Part shown: piece by piece, positions 7,909 to 16,063 of the stretch
How positions within the stretch are numbered: position 1 is the stretch's first letter
Layout: each line of letters starts with the position of its first letter
Assembly: GCA_040401695.1 (NCBI GenBank)
Contig: JBBANY010000010.1
Coordinates: 1 to 49,162 of the forward strand
Direction of reading: 5' to 3'
Source: F1-20-MAGs119 sp040401695
GTDB taxonomy: Bacteria; Actinomycetota; Acidimicrobiia; Acidimicrobiales; Ilumatobacteraceae
Length of the DNA stretch: 49,162 nucleotides
Notes under the pieces: model-generated
Told to the model about the DNA's origin: nothing
Database searches by the model: none
What the model saw: the letters and a program-made list of their open reading frames with translations, nothing else
Program-made: the position numbers and the translations under genes

Positions 7909-8886
7909 CTACCGGTGTGACTCGGCGAACCAACGAGCGAGGTAGGTGAGGATGAAATCGGCACCCGCACGCTTGATGGCGGTCAGGTGTTCGAGCGCCA
8001 CCGTGTCGTGGTCGATCCAACCGTTCGCTGCGGCGGCTTTCAGCATCGAATACTCCCCGCTCACGTGGTAGGCGGCGAGGGGCAGGGTGGTCATCGCGCG
8101 AACGGCGGCGATGACGTCGAGATAGGCGAGCGCAGGCTTCACCATCACGATGTCCGCACCTTGTTCGATGTCGGCGGCGACTTCCGTGAGTGCTTCACGG
8201 GCGTTGCGCCAGTCCTGCTGATAACCCTTGCGGTTTCCCCCGCCCGAGATCTGCACGTCGACGGCATCGCGGAAGGGGCCGTACAGCGCGGACGCGTACT
8301 TGGCCGAATAGCCCATGATCGCAATGTCGTTGAATCCCCCGCCGTCGAGACCTGCGCGGATTGCGGCGACCTGGCCGTCCATCATGCCGCTCGGGGCAAC
8401 GACGTGCGCACCGGCGGTGGCCTGCGCCAACGCGGCCTTCACGTAGACCTCGAGAGTTGCGTCGTTGTCGACGTGCCCCTTGTCGTCGACGATGCCGCAG
8501 TGACCGTGTGAGGTGTACTCGTCGACACACAGGTCGGCCATCAAGACGATGCGGTCGTCGAAGCGTTCGCGCAGGCGACGCAATGCCACCTGCACGATGC
8601 CGTTCGGGTCGAATGCTCCCGAACCGACCGGGTCTTTCGACAACGGCACGCCGAAGAGAACGACACCGCGCACGCCGAGGTCGATCAGATCGGCAATCTC
8701 GGTCTCGAGCGAGGCGAGTGAGTGCTGGACGACACCGGGCAGCGAAGAGATGGGCTGGGGTCGATCGACGCCTTCACGTACGAAGAGCGGAGCCACGACG
8801 TCGTTGACCGAGAGTCGAGTTTCGGCGACGAGTTCGCGCATTGCCGCGGATGTGCGCAGGCGACGGGGGCGCGAAACGGGAAACAC
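7909..8886 (-). CDS. hemB: Porphobilinogen synthase (5-aminolevulinate dehydratase)
   Basis: A 325-residue enzyme that condenses two 5-aminolevulinate molecules to porphobilinogen. The Schiff-base lysines are K196 (YSAKYAS) and K250 (MVKPAL). The metal site is C120-V-D122...C130 in LCVDEYTSHGHCG: two of the three zinc cysteines are kept and the middle one is aspartate, a form I recall from other actinobacterial HemB proteins. The GTG start at 8886 is fixed by a TAGCAT hexamer 6 nt upstream whose TAG is the stop codon of hemD. Confidence 0.95.
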   Translation of the reverse strand: MFPVSRPRRLRTSAAMRELVAETRLSVNDVVAPLFVREGVDRPQPISSLPGVVQHSLASLETEIADLIDLGVRGVVLFGVPLSKDPVGSGAFDPNGIVQVALRRLRERFDDRIVLMADLCVDEYTSHGHCGIVDDKGHVDNDATLEVYVKAALAQATAGAHVVAPSGMMDGQVAAIRAGLDGGGFNDIAIMGYSAKYASALYGPFRDAVDVQISGGGNRKGYQQDWRNAREALTEVAADIEQGADIVMVKPALAYLDVIAAVRAMTTLPLAAYHVSGEYSMLKAAAANGWIDHDTVALEHLTAIKRAGADFILTYLARWFAESHR

Positions 8887-8892
8887 GCCCCA

Positions 8893-8898
8893 ATGCTA
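8893..8898 (-). promoter_or_regulatory. Leaderless-type -10 (TAGCAT) of hemB, overlapping the hemD stop
   Basis: TAGCAT is 6 nt before the hemB GTG. Its first three bases are the stop codon of hemD. It could provide an internal promoter within the haem operon. Confidence 0.5.
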
Positions 8899-9630
8899 CG
8901 GGCTGAGGGTCGAAGCAAGTACCGAGACGAGCCCTTCGACCGACGGCTCCGCGGCCATTGCATCGACGCGGAGGCCGACCGACTCGGCCGCGGTCTTCGT
9001 GACCGGTCCGATGACGACGACCACACCCGCAAAGCCGGCACCAACCAGACGTGACCAGTTCTCGGCTGCACTCCCCGACGCGAACACGATCGCATCGGCC
9101 GATGCCGCGCGTGCGAGGTCGTCGTCGGAGGGCTCGGTGTCGATCGTTTCATAAACGTCGCAACGCGTGACCCGCCATCCCTTGGCGGTGAGACCTTCGA
9201 CCAACGTCGTATCGGCGCGCGCGCCCTGCACCACGACGACTCGACCCTCCCCCGTCGGGAACTCCTCGACGAGCGAAGCTGCGTTGGCGCGTCGCGACAC
9301 GAGGTCGACGGCGTGGCCGATCACTCGTGCCGTCGATTCGCCGATCGCCGCGACGGGAGGCATGGCACAGCCTTCTTCGTGCAGTGCAGCCACGACACGC
9401 GCGCCGTTCGGTGACGACACGACGAGCCAGGCAACCGCGTCAGCGTCGGCCAGTTCACGACGCAGGTCTTCGACACCTCCGCGAACCTCGACGATGTCGA
9501 TGAGTGACAGGCGCACGACCTCGGCACCTGCCGCGGAGAGAGCACCTGCCAGTTCGTCCTGCTGGTGCCGCGGGCGGGTGATGACGACTCGTCGACCGGC
9601 CAGCACGCCGTCACGTTCGCCGATTTCCAT
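8896..9630 (-). CDS. hemD: Uroporphyrinogen-III synthase
   Basis: A 244-residue HemD. It opens with GRRVVITRPRHQ, the typical N-terminus of the family, and has the two alternating alpha/beta domains, with VVSSPNGARV and a later FASGSAAENW segment. It closes the linear tetrapyrrole made by HemC. The start is the ATG at 9630: GGAGGTGA stands 5 nt upstream and overlaps the hemC stop. The frame is open further upstream but that part is hemC in another frame. Low sequence conservation is normal for HemD; the position between hemC and hemB supports the call. Confidence 0.9.
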   Translation of the reverse strand: MEIGERDGVLAGRRVVITRPRHQQDELAGALSAAGAEVVRLSLIDIVEVRGGVEDLRRELADADAVAWLVVSSPNGARVVAALHEEGCAMPPVAAIGESTARVIGHAVDLVSRRANAASLVEEFPTGEGRVVVVQGARADTTLVEGLTAKGWRVTRCDVYETIDTEPSDDDLARAASADAIVFASGSAAENWSRLVGAGFAGVVVVIGPVTKTAAESVGLRVDAMAAEPSVEGLVSVLASTLSP

Positions 9631-9632
9631 CG

Positions 9633-10535
9633 TCACCTCCCGGCGAGTTCGCGACGCGACACCCGTGCCAACTCGGCAGCAACGAGTCGCGCCGTGTCGG
9701 GGTCGGTCACATCGGCCTGCATCACGACGGAGCGCGCCTTCGGTGCGTCGGCCTCGGCGAGAAACGTCGTGATGGTGCCCGACGCATCGACGTGCGCACC
9801 CACCGGCAGGGAACACCCGCTGCCGAGGACCGCGAGGAACGCGCGCTCCGTTTCGACCGCCCGGCGCGTTGTCGCATCGTCGATCGCCGCCAGCGCCTCA
9901 CGCACCGCGCCGTCACCGAACCGGTGCTCGACTGCGACACAGCCCTGGCCGACCATCGGCACGAAGACAGTCGGGTCGAGTGGTTCGGCGATGCGGTCGG
10001 TCAGACCGAGAATCTCCAGGGCTGCGGCGGCCATGACGATCGCACCACGTTCGGGGATGCGCTCGAGACGGGTGCCGATGTTCCCGCGCAGTTCGGCGAA
10101 GGAAAGATCGGGGCGCACCGCACGCAGTTGGGCGCGTCGCCGCGCCGAACCGGTTGCAACGGTTGCACCATCGGCAAGTTCGGCCAGCCGCGCACCGACG
10201 AGTACGTCGCGTGGGTCGCGGCGTGCGCACCATGCCCCAACGACGAGGCCCGGGTCCCCTTCGGTCGGAAGATCCTTTGCGGAGTGCACCGCGACGTCGG
10301 CGCGGCCGTCGAGCACCGCACGCTGCACCTCTTTCACGAAGATTCCCTGGCCGGCCATCAGGTGCAACGGAACCTCGGCGCGCACGTCACCGGTGCTTTC
10401 CACGAAAACGAGTTCGCATCGACGCGACGTCGCGGTACTGATCGCGTCTGCAACCGCCTGGGCCTGCGTTCGCGCCTGGGGACTCGGACGTGTCGCGACG
10501 CGAATCGTCTCGCCGTCGCCCCGTGATGCGGTCAT
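9633..10535 (-). CDS. hemC: Hydroxymethylbilane synthase
   Basis: A 300-residue porphobilinogen deaminase. C241 in LGSGCSLPVG carries the dipyrromethane cofactor and D88 in HSAKDLPT is the catalytic aspartate. It polymerises four porphobilinogens to hydroxymethylbilane. The ATG at 10535 lies 4 bp after the hemA stop with no clear Shine-Dalgarno sequence, so translation is probably coupled to hemA. The gene is followed within 2 bp by hemD, the rex-hemACD order known from Streptomyces. Confidence 0.94.
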   Translation of the reverse strand: MTASRGDGETIRVATRPSPQARTQAQAVADAISTATSRRCELVFVESTGDVRAEVPLHLMAGQGIFVKEVQRAVLDGRADVAVHSAKDLPTEGDPGLVVGAWCARRDPRDVLVGARLAELADGATVATGSARRRAQLRAVRPDLSFAELRGNIGTRLERIPERGAIVMAAAALEILGLTDRIAEPLDPTVFVPMVGQGCVAVEHRFGDGAVREALAAIDDATTRRAVETERAFLAVLGSGCSLPVGAHVDASGTITTFLAEADAPKARSVVMQADVTDPDTARLVAAELARVSRRELAGR

Positions 10536-10539
10536 CGGG

Positions 10540-11802
10540 TCAGTGCAGGTCGAAAAGGTCGCGCAGTGCGTCGGCCAGACGTTCACCCTGTGGGGTGCCC
10601 GCACTCTCCTTCAGGCGCACGGACGGTTCGTGCAACAACTTCGCGGTGATTCCGCGCGTCAAGGCTTCGACGGCTTCGGCCTGCTCGGGTGACAGTTCGG
10701 CGAGGCGCCTTGCGTGGCGTTCGACTTCCGCGATGCGCACCTGCTCGGCGGCGGCGTGCATCGCGGCGATGAGTGGTGCGGCCTGACGGGCCGTGGCATC
10801 GAGGCCGTAGCGCTCGGCTTCCTCGGCAACGATCGCCGAGACCTTCGAGGCCTCGCCCTCGCGGGTCTCGACGCCCGACTTCACCCAGTCGCGAAGGTCA
10901 TCGAGGTTGCGCAGTTCGACTCCGGTGATCGCGCCGACGGTCTCTTCGACGTCGCGGGGCACGGCGATGTCGACGATGAACAGCGTGCGGCCCGAGCGAC
11001 CCGACATGATCGGCTCGACGAGATCACGGTCGAGAATGAATGAACCGGACCCGACACACGTGACCACGACGTCGGTGTCGAGGAGCGCATCGCGCAACTC
11101 CGACATCGGCCGCATCGACGCGCCGAGTCGTTCCGCGAGGTCGCGACCACGTGACTCGGTGCGGTTGATGACCGTCACTTCGGTGGTGGAGTTCATCGCA
11201 AGCGCCACGGCGACGCCCTCACCCATCGTGCCCGCACCGACGATGAGCACCTTGCGGTACGCCAGCGTTCCGAGGAGTTCTCGTGCCATCTCGACGGCCG
11301 CGAACGAGATTGAAGTGGTCGAACGCGAGATCCCGGTCTCGCTGCGTGCCCGCTTGCCGGTTTCCAGCGCGTGACGGAACAAGAGGTTGAGGGTCGTGCG
11401 TGCCGCACCCGACGCCTGGGCGAGCGACCATGCGTCGCGGACCTGGCCGAGAATCTCGTTCTCGCCGATGACCGCGGAGTCGAGCCCGCATGCGACTTCG
11501 AAGAGGTGCCGTACCGCTGCGTCGTCGTGCTGGCTGTAGAGGTGCTGGTGCAGTTCGTCGCTGCGCAGGCCGCCGAGTTCGCAGAAGAACTCGGCGATGT
11601 CGTCGTAGGCGGCGTGGAACTTCTCGGTGACCGCGTACACCTCGGTCCGGTTGCAGGTGGAAAGAACCACCGCCTCGCGGATGTTGTCCTTCGATGAAAG
11701 TGCGTGGAGTGCCTTCGGCATCGCGTCGGCGCCGACCGCCACGCGCTCGAGAACCCGCAGGGGGCTCGTCCGGTGGTTCACACCGATGACCACTACCGAC
11801 AT
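10540..11802 (-). CDS. hemA: Glutamyl-tRNA reductase
   Basis: A 420-residue enzyme that reduces glutamyl-tRNA(Glu) to glutamate-1-semialdehyde with NADPH, the first committed step of the C5 route. C50 in VLSTCNRTE is the catalytic cysteine; a Rossmann domain with VLIVGAGTMGEG follows, then the helical dimerisation domain. It follows rex by 12 bp. The start sits 9 nt after a TAGCGT hexamer whose TAG is the rex stop codon. Rex control of the operon is expected from Streptomyces, but I see no clear Rex operator here. Confidence 0.95.
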   Translation of the reverse strand: MSVVVIGVNHRTSPLRVLERVAVGADAMPKALHALSSKDNIREAVVLSTCNRTEVYAVTEKFHAAYDDIAEFFCELGGLRSDELHQHLYSQHDDAAVRHLFEVACGLDSAVIGENEILGQVRDAWSLAQASGAARTTLNLLFRHALETGKRARSETGISRSTTSISFAAVEMARELLGTLAYRKVLIVGAGTMGEGVAVALAMNSTTEVTVINRTESRGRDLAERLGASMRPMSELRDALLDTDVVVTCVGSGSFILDRDLVEPIMSGRSGRTLFIVDIAVPRDVEETVGAITGVELRNLDDLRDWVKSGVETREGEASKVSAIVAEEAERYGLDATARQAAPLIAAMHAAAEQVRIAEVERHARRLAELSPEQAEAVEALTRGITAKLLHEPSVRLKESAGTPQGERLADALRDLFDLH

Positions 11803-11811
11803 AGCAACCCC

Positions 11812-11817
11812 ACGCTA
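11812..11817 (-). promoter_or_regulatory. Leaderless-type -10 (TAGCGT) of hemA, overlapping the rex stop
   Basis: TAGCGT lies 9 nt before the hemA ATG and its TAG is the stop codon of rex. No Shine-Dalgarno sequence is present in the 12-bp gap. Confidence 0.5.
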
Positions 11818-12507
11818 TGCGCTGACGCCCCGCGCGGGGGCACCGGCGGCCTCGCGGGCCACGGCATTTGCAGCCCGACGCTGCTCGTAATAGCTGAGAA
11901 TCTGCAGTTCCCCGGCCAAATCGACCTTCCGCACGGACACCCCGCGGGGCACTGAGAGAACGACCGGGGCGAAGTTCAGGATCGAGCCCACCCCGGCGCG
12001 CACGAGTCGGTTTGCGGCTTCCTGGGCCGCCTCACCCGGGGTGGCGAGAACGCCGATGCTGACGTTCTTCGATTGAACCACCTGCGACAGGTCGTCGAGG
12101 TGACGCACACGCACGCCGCCGACGACGCCGCCGACCTTTGATTCGTCGGTGTCGAAGACGCCTGCGATCGAGAACCCACGTTCGGTGAATCCGCCGTAGT
12201 TGGCGAGTGCCTGACCGAGGTTGCCGGCTCCGACGATCACGAGCGGCCAGTCGTGGTTGAGTCCGAGTTCGCGCTGGATCTGGTACGTCAGAAAATTGAC
12301 GTCGTAGCCGACACCGCGCGTGCCGTAACTGCCCAGGTACGACAGGTCCTTGCGGACCTTCGCGGCGTTCATGCCGGTCAGTTCGGCCAACTGTTCACTC
12401 GAGACCTGATTGACCGTCTCGTTCGAAAGTTCACCAAGGACGCGCAGATAGAGAGGCAGGCGCGACAGCGCGGCTTCAGGAATGCGACGGCGGGGGGAAT
12501 CCGACAC
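11815..12507 (-). CDS. rex: Redox-sensing transcriptional repressor Rex
   Basis: A 230-residue Rex: an N-terminal winged helix (RRIPEAALSRLPLYLRVL, then QLAELTGMNAAKVRKDLSYLG), a Rossmann domain with VIVGAGNLGQAL for NAD(H), and a C-terminal helix ending in low-complexity Ala/Gly. It represses respiratory and haem genes when NADH/NAD+ is low. The start chosen is the GTG at 12507, because TAACGT stands 7 nt before it; a GTG three codons upstream is the alternative. Much longer open frames upstream are not Rex-like. The divergent gene on the plus strand is a membrane protein. Confidence 0.93.
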   Translation of the reverse strand: MSDSPRRRIPEAALSRLPLYLRVLGELSNETVNQVSSEQLAELTGMNAAKVRKDLSYLGSYGTRGVGYDVNFLTYQIQRELGLNHDWPLVIVGAGNLGQALANYGGFTERGFSIAGVFDTDESKVGGVVGGVRVRHLDDLSQVVQSKNVSIGVLATPGEAAQEAANRLVRAGVGSILNFAPVVLSVPRGVSVRKVDLAGELQILSYYEQRRAANAVAREAAGAPARGVSA

Positions 12508-12514
12508 GGCGCTC

Positions 12515-12572
12515 ACGTTATGCCGTTCCGCCCCCAACCAGAAAGTCCTCGTCAAGGTTCGACCTATAACCT
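12515..12572. promoter_or_regulatory. Divergent leaderless-type promoters of rex and the membrane protein gene
   Basis: Minus strand: TAACGT (12515-12520), 7 nt before the rex GTG. Plus strand: TAACCT (12567-12572), 7 nt before the ATG at 12580. The hexamers point outward, and about 46 bp between them are left for -35 elements and operators. I looked for the Rex operator TGTGAANNNNTTCACA in this interval and did not find it. Confidence 0.5.
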
Positions 12573-12579
12573 GCGACAC

Positions 12580-13356
12580 ATGACGCAAGCCGACGCCCTT
12601 GCCACGGCGCTCGCCGCGAGCGCGTGTCTCGTGGCGAGTGCCTTTTGTCTCCTCACCCTCGATCGCTGGTTCCGCCGACGTAACCCCCATGACCTCGCGT
12701 GGTCGGTGGCGATGGCCCTGTTCGTCGTTGGTGCCGGCGCTCTGTGGTGGGCCGAGAGTCGCGGATGGAGCTCGGCCACGTTCCGCGTCTTTTTCCTCGC
12801 CGGCGCCGTTCTCAACGTTGCATGGCTCGCGCTCGGCACCGTTTACCTCCTCTTTGGTCGCCGGATCGGCGATGCCACTCGCACCGTCCTTCTCGTTCTG
12901 TCCGGCTATGCGACCGGGGTCGTCGCCATGGCCCCGATGAAGGCACCCATCGACCCTGACGCATTCCCCACCGCGAAGGAACTGTTCGGCACGACTCCCC
13001 GCGTACTTGCAGCAGTCGGCTCGGGGGTACCGGCAGTGGTCATCATCGCCGGCGCACTGTGGTCGGCTGCGCGAGTCGCACGAGGCCGCGTCCCCGCTGC
13101 GACCAGCTCCGCACGCCGGGCCGCCACGAGCCCCCGCATGCTCGCCATCGGCAACGTGCTCATCGCGGCCGGCGCCGTCATCCTCTCGGCCAGCGGCACG
13201 CTCGCGGGTCGCCTCGGCAAGGACAAAGCGTTTGCCGTGACGCTTGCAGTCGGCGTCGTGGTCTTGTTCGCCGGATTCATGGTTGCGTCGAATGCGGTCG
13301 GCACCCGACCACGTGTCAGCGCAGCGCTCGCCGCAGCACTTTCCCCGTCACATTGA
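12580..13356 (+). CDS. Polytopic membrane protein of unknown function
   Basis: A 258-residue protein with about seven probable membrane helices and short loops; one longer loop (KAPIDPDAFPTAKELFG) lies in the middle. I do not recognise the family. The ATG at 12580 is selected by TAACCT 7 nt upstream; the open frame extends about 110 codons further back, but that part lies antisense to rex. Its 3' end overlaps the convergent acyl-CoA ligase gene by 41 bp. Confidence 0.75.
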   Translation: MTQADALATALAASACLVASAFCLLTLDRWFRRRNPHDLAWSVAMALFVVGAGALWWAESRGWSSATFRVFFLAGAVLNVAWLALGTVYLLFGRRIGDATRTVLLVLSGYATGVVAMAPMKAPIDPDAFPTAKELFGTTPRVLAAVGSGVPAVVIIAGALWSAARVARGRVPAATSSARRAATSPRMLAIGNVLIAAGAVILSASGTLAGRLGKDKAFAVTLAVGVVVLFAGFMVASNAVGTRPRVSAALAAALSPSH

Positions 13357-14818
13357 GCGGCAGTTCGTCGACGAACTGCACCTTCGTCGGGCACTTGTAC
13401 CGCGACAGTTTCTTGCGCGAGTGCTCGATGATCGACTCTTCGTCGAGGTGCACGCCCGGAGCCGCGACGACGAACACCTTGACGGCCTCACCGGTGTGTG
13501 GATGGGCCACACCCACGACGGCGCACGCCCTGACCCCCGGATGTTCGGCGACGACGGCCTCGACCTCGGCGGGATAGACGTTGAAACCGGACACGATGAT
13601 CAGGTCTTTCGCACGGTCGACGATGAACAGATTTCCGTCGTCGTCGGCAACGGCGATGTCGCCGGTTCGCAACCATCCATCGGGTGTGAGCACGCGCGAG
13701 GTCGCCTCGTCGTCGTGCCAGTAGCCACCGAACACGTTCGGCCCCTTCACCCAGATCTCGCCTTCGTCACCGGGCAACGCGTCGTCTCCCGCTTCGTCGA
13801 CGATGCGGATCGTGACGCCTCCGACCGGTACACCGATCGATCCACGCGGCGAACTGACCGCACCGTCGACGATGCGCGCCGTCGTGACGACTGGCGAAGC
13901 CTCGGTGAGGCCGTAGCCCTCGGCGAGAACGATCCCGCTCTTTGATTCCAGCAACGACGCCATGTCCTCGGGCATCTTTGCTGCGCCGGTGACGGCGAGT
14001 CGCACCGTCGACATGGACACGCGATCGACACCCGGCATCTGTGCAAGGGCGGCCCACATCGCCGGTGCACCGGCCATGACCGTGACCCCTCGATCGACGA
14101 TCGTCTCGAGTGCGCTTGCCGGGTCGAATCGCTCGACGAGCACGATGGTTCCACCCGTCGCCATGACGCACCCGAACATCACGTTCAAACCGAAGATGTG
14201 GAACATCGGCAGCACACCGAACGACAGGTCGTCGGCATGCATCGGTGTCGCCGCGATCGTGCTGCGAATGTTCGACAACAGGTTTGCGTGCGACAGCATC
14301 GCGGCACGCGGCGCGCCTGCGGTCCCACTGGTGAAGATGAGGACGGCGAGATCGTCGGGATGAACGTGTGCTTCCGGTGCCTCGGCACCGGTTCGCAGCA
14401 TGTCGTCGACCTTGTCCGCGGTGAGCACGTGCTCGACCGTCGGCACCGCCGTTCCGGAGATCCTCGCCCACGACGGCGCCGCCGACGGCCCGACGACGAC
14501 GGCTTTGGCTCCTACTTCGTTGATCTCGCGCTCGAGTTCGGTCGGTGTGGCCGTGGCGTTCAACGGCACGGCCACGGCACCCATTCCGACGACCGCAAGA
14601 TACGCAACGGCGAAGTGACGGCCGTTCGCCGCCATGATCGCGACGCGGTCGCCCCGAGTGACACCGATTCCCTGCAAACCGCCCCGGAACCGGCGCACCT
14701 GACCGACCAGTTCGCCGTAGGTCGTCGGCCGTCCCCGGCTGATGATCGCCACCTTTTCGGCGGCATGGCCGACGATGATGCCCGCCAAATTGTCGGGAAC
14801 GGTCTCGCTTGTCGGCAT
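13316..14818 (-). CDS. AMP-forming acyl-CoA ligase (fatty acid-CoA ligase family)
   Basis: A 500-residue ANL-family adenylating enzyme. Motifs in order: the phosphate loop IFTSGTAGAPRAAMLSH, then GYGLTEASPVVT, then GWLRTGDIAV, then DRAKDLIIVSGFNVYPAEVE, and the catalytic lysine in GKVLRRAL at the C-terminus. It activates a carboxylic acid to the acyl-adenylate and then the CoA ester; the substrate cannot be read from sequence. The length is complete. A GGGGGAAG ribosome binding site precedes the ATG. It is 17 bp downstream of a 27-codon membrane peptide gene and probably transcribed with it. Confidence 0.92.
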   Translation of the reverse strand: MPTSETVPDNLAGIIVGHAAEKVAIISRGRPTTYGELVGQVRRFRGGLQGIGVTRGDRVAIMAANGRHFAVAYLAVVGMGAVAVPLNATATPTELEREINEVGAKAVVVGPSAAPSWARISGTAVPTVEHVLTADKVDDMLRTGAEAPEAHVHPDDLAVLIFTSGTAGAPRAAMLSHANLLSNIRSTIAATPMHADDLSFGVLPMFHIFGLNVMFGCVMATGGTIVLVERFDPASALETIVDRGVTVMAGAPAMWAALAQMPGVDRVSMSTVRLAVTGAAKMPEDMASLLESKSGIVLAEGYGLTEASPVVTTARIVDGAVSSPRGSIGVPVGGVTIRIVDEAGDDALPGDEGEIWVKGPNVFGGYWHDDEATSRVLTPDGWLRTGDIAVADDDGNLFIVDRAKDLIIVSGFNVYPAEVEAVVAEHPGVRACAVVGVAHPHTGEAVKVFVVAAPGVHLDEESIIEHSRKKLSRYKCPTKVQFVDELPLNVTGKVLRRALR

Positions 14819-14835
14819 TCTTCCCCCGAGGCTCG

Positions 14836-14919
14836 TCAGAGCATCAACAACTGAACGATGCCCGCCACAAGGATGACCCCGATCAGCAACGCGATCGTCA
14901 GGGTGGTGGCCGGCCTCAC
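14836..14919 (-). CDS. 27-residue hydrophobic peptide (small membrane protein)
   Basis: GTG start, TGA stop, 27 codons. Residues 5-25 form one continuous hydrophobic helix after a short N-terminus (MRPATT). The support is the start signal: TAGTTT lies 6 nt before the GTG, the same layout as the longer genes of the window. The gene fills the space between the DUF62 gene (stop 10 nt upstream) and the acyl-CoA ligase gene (17 bp downstream). Function unknown. A chance open frame is possible, but hydrophobicity, placement and promoter agree. Confidence 0.5.
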   Translation of the reverse strand: MRPATTLTIALLIGVILVAGIVQLLML

Positions 14920-14925
14920 GTTGCC

Positions 14926-14931
14926 AAACTA
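14926..14931 (-). promoter_or_regulatory. Leaderless-type -10 (TAGTTT) of the 27-codon gene, overlapping the DUF62 stop
   Basis: TAGTTT is 6 nt before the GTG; its TAG is the stop codon of the upstream DUF62 gene. Confidence 0.45.
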
Positions 14932-15819
14932 CTGGCGCGGGCCGTCGGGTGCGATTCTTCCGAGCGAAACCCGCGTCGTCGCGCCGTTTTCGCCCGATCG
15001 TGCGGCGCGCAACTCGACCTGGTCACCGCTCGCCAGACCAATGTCTCGGGCGGCCGAATCCTGACGCTTCGCGAGCGCGAGCATCCCGTAGGAATCGACG
15101 ACGAGCCCGAGCGCACCGTCGGGGATGTCGTCGAAGGCCGTCACCACGGCGGCACTGCGCTCTGTGCCCTCGACGACGACCGTGAGTCGACGTGACGCGC
15201 CGGCCAAGGTCGCCACGTCTTCGGGACCGACGTTCAGCTGACAGTTGCCGTAGACGTCGACCCACGTCACTTCGGTGAGGATTGCGTCGTCACCGACCTG
15301 CGGAAGACCGACGAGACCCGGCATGAGAATGTCGGGGTCGACGATGTCACCGAGTTCCTCGAAGGCGACACCGTTGCAGAGATGGGCCGCCACGGGGGCG
15401 AAGATGTCACGTCCCGCAAATGTCGCACCCGGTGCCGGCAGGTGCAGTTCGGTGTTCGACAACACAACCGCGCGATCGACTCCACCGACCATCGCAGCTG
15501 CCGGAACGAGAAGACCGTTGTCCGGCCCGACCAATACACCCTCGCCGGCGGCAACTTCGAGCGCGATCATGCGCCGCTTCGTCGCGACACCGGGGTCGAC
15601 GACTGCAACGACGACACCGCGCGGTACGTACTGAATTGCACGCGCCAACATGAGTGAACCCGCGCGAACGTCGTACGCACGAACGTTGTGGCCGATGTCG
15701 GTGATGCGCGCGTGCGGTGCGATGTCGGTGATGACCGACTTCATCACACCGACGAATTCATCGTCGAGGCCGTAGTCGGTGAGCAATGCAACGTGATCGA
15801 AGGACGAATGAGTGCTCAC
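14929..15819 (-). CDS. SAM hydroxide adenosyltransferase (DUF62 family)
   Basis: A 296-residue member of the SAM-dependent chlorinase/fluorinase-like family, whose common members hydrolyse S-adenosylmethionine to adenosine and methionine. Motifs seen: LLTDYGLDDEFVGVMK near the N-terminus, VVDPGVATKRR and VGPDNGLL in the N-terminal domain, and a C-terminal beta domain. The halogenase-specific loop cannot be judged by eye, so the hydrolase is the default call. The start is a GTG at 15819 without a clear TANNNT or Shine-Dalgarno sequence. A long structured region lies upstream. Confidence 0.88.
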   Translation of the reverse strand: MSTHSSFDHVALLTDYGLDDEFVGVMKSVITDIAPHARITDIGHNVRAYDVRAGSLMLARAIQYVPRGVVVAVVDPGVATKRRMIALEVAAGEGVLVGPDNGLLVPAAAMVGGVDRAVVLSNTELHLPAPGATFAGRDIFAPVAAHLCNGVAFEELGDIVDPDILMPGLVGLPQVGDDAILTEVTWVDVYGNCQLNVGPEDVATLAGASRRLTVVVEGTERSAAVVTAFDDIPDGALGLVVDSYGMLALAKRQDSAARDIGLASGDQVELRAARSGENGATTRVSLGRIAPDGPRQ

Positions 15820-16008
15820 GCACCAAGTGTGTCGTGTGACCGAACGAAATTTTCTCCGTGCAGAAAATCGAACCGGGAGAAAACGAAGGGGCCGGTGTCA
15901 ACCCCCCGATGACACCGACCCCTCGGCGCGGCCCTTTCGGGCGCGACTCCCGACCGGCGAACCGGTCGGTGATCTGTCCCAAACCATACGACCTCGACTG
16001 GGGGTGAG

Positions 16009-16028
16009 AAAAGCGTCACGGCGCTTTT
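16009..16028 (-). terminator. Hairpin with A/T flanks, probable proC terminator
   Basis: AAAAGCG and CGCTTTT form a 7-bp stem with loop TCACGG. T runs follow on both strands, so it can act in either direction. It lies about 90 bp after the proC stop. Confidence 0.5.
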
Positions 16029-16049
16029 TCACAAAAAAGTTTCGGACTC

Positions 16050-16063
16050 GTGCAAAGTTGCAC
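16050..16063. promoter_or_regulatory. Perfect 14-bp palindrome, possible operator
   Basis: GTGCAAAGTTGCAC reads the same on both strands. It sits between proC and the DUF62 gene. It could be a binding site for a dimeric repressor; no regulator can be named from the sequence. Confidence 0.3.

Noticed and set aside
12508..12579. A Rex operator (TGTGAANNNNTTCACA) before rex
   Set aside because: No such dyad is visible in the spacer; Rex control of this operon can only be assumed from Streptomyces.
15888..15922. Calling the C-rich hairpin a 6C RNA
   Set aside because: 6C RNA has two hairpins with six-C loops; only one is present here and I cannot run a covariance search.
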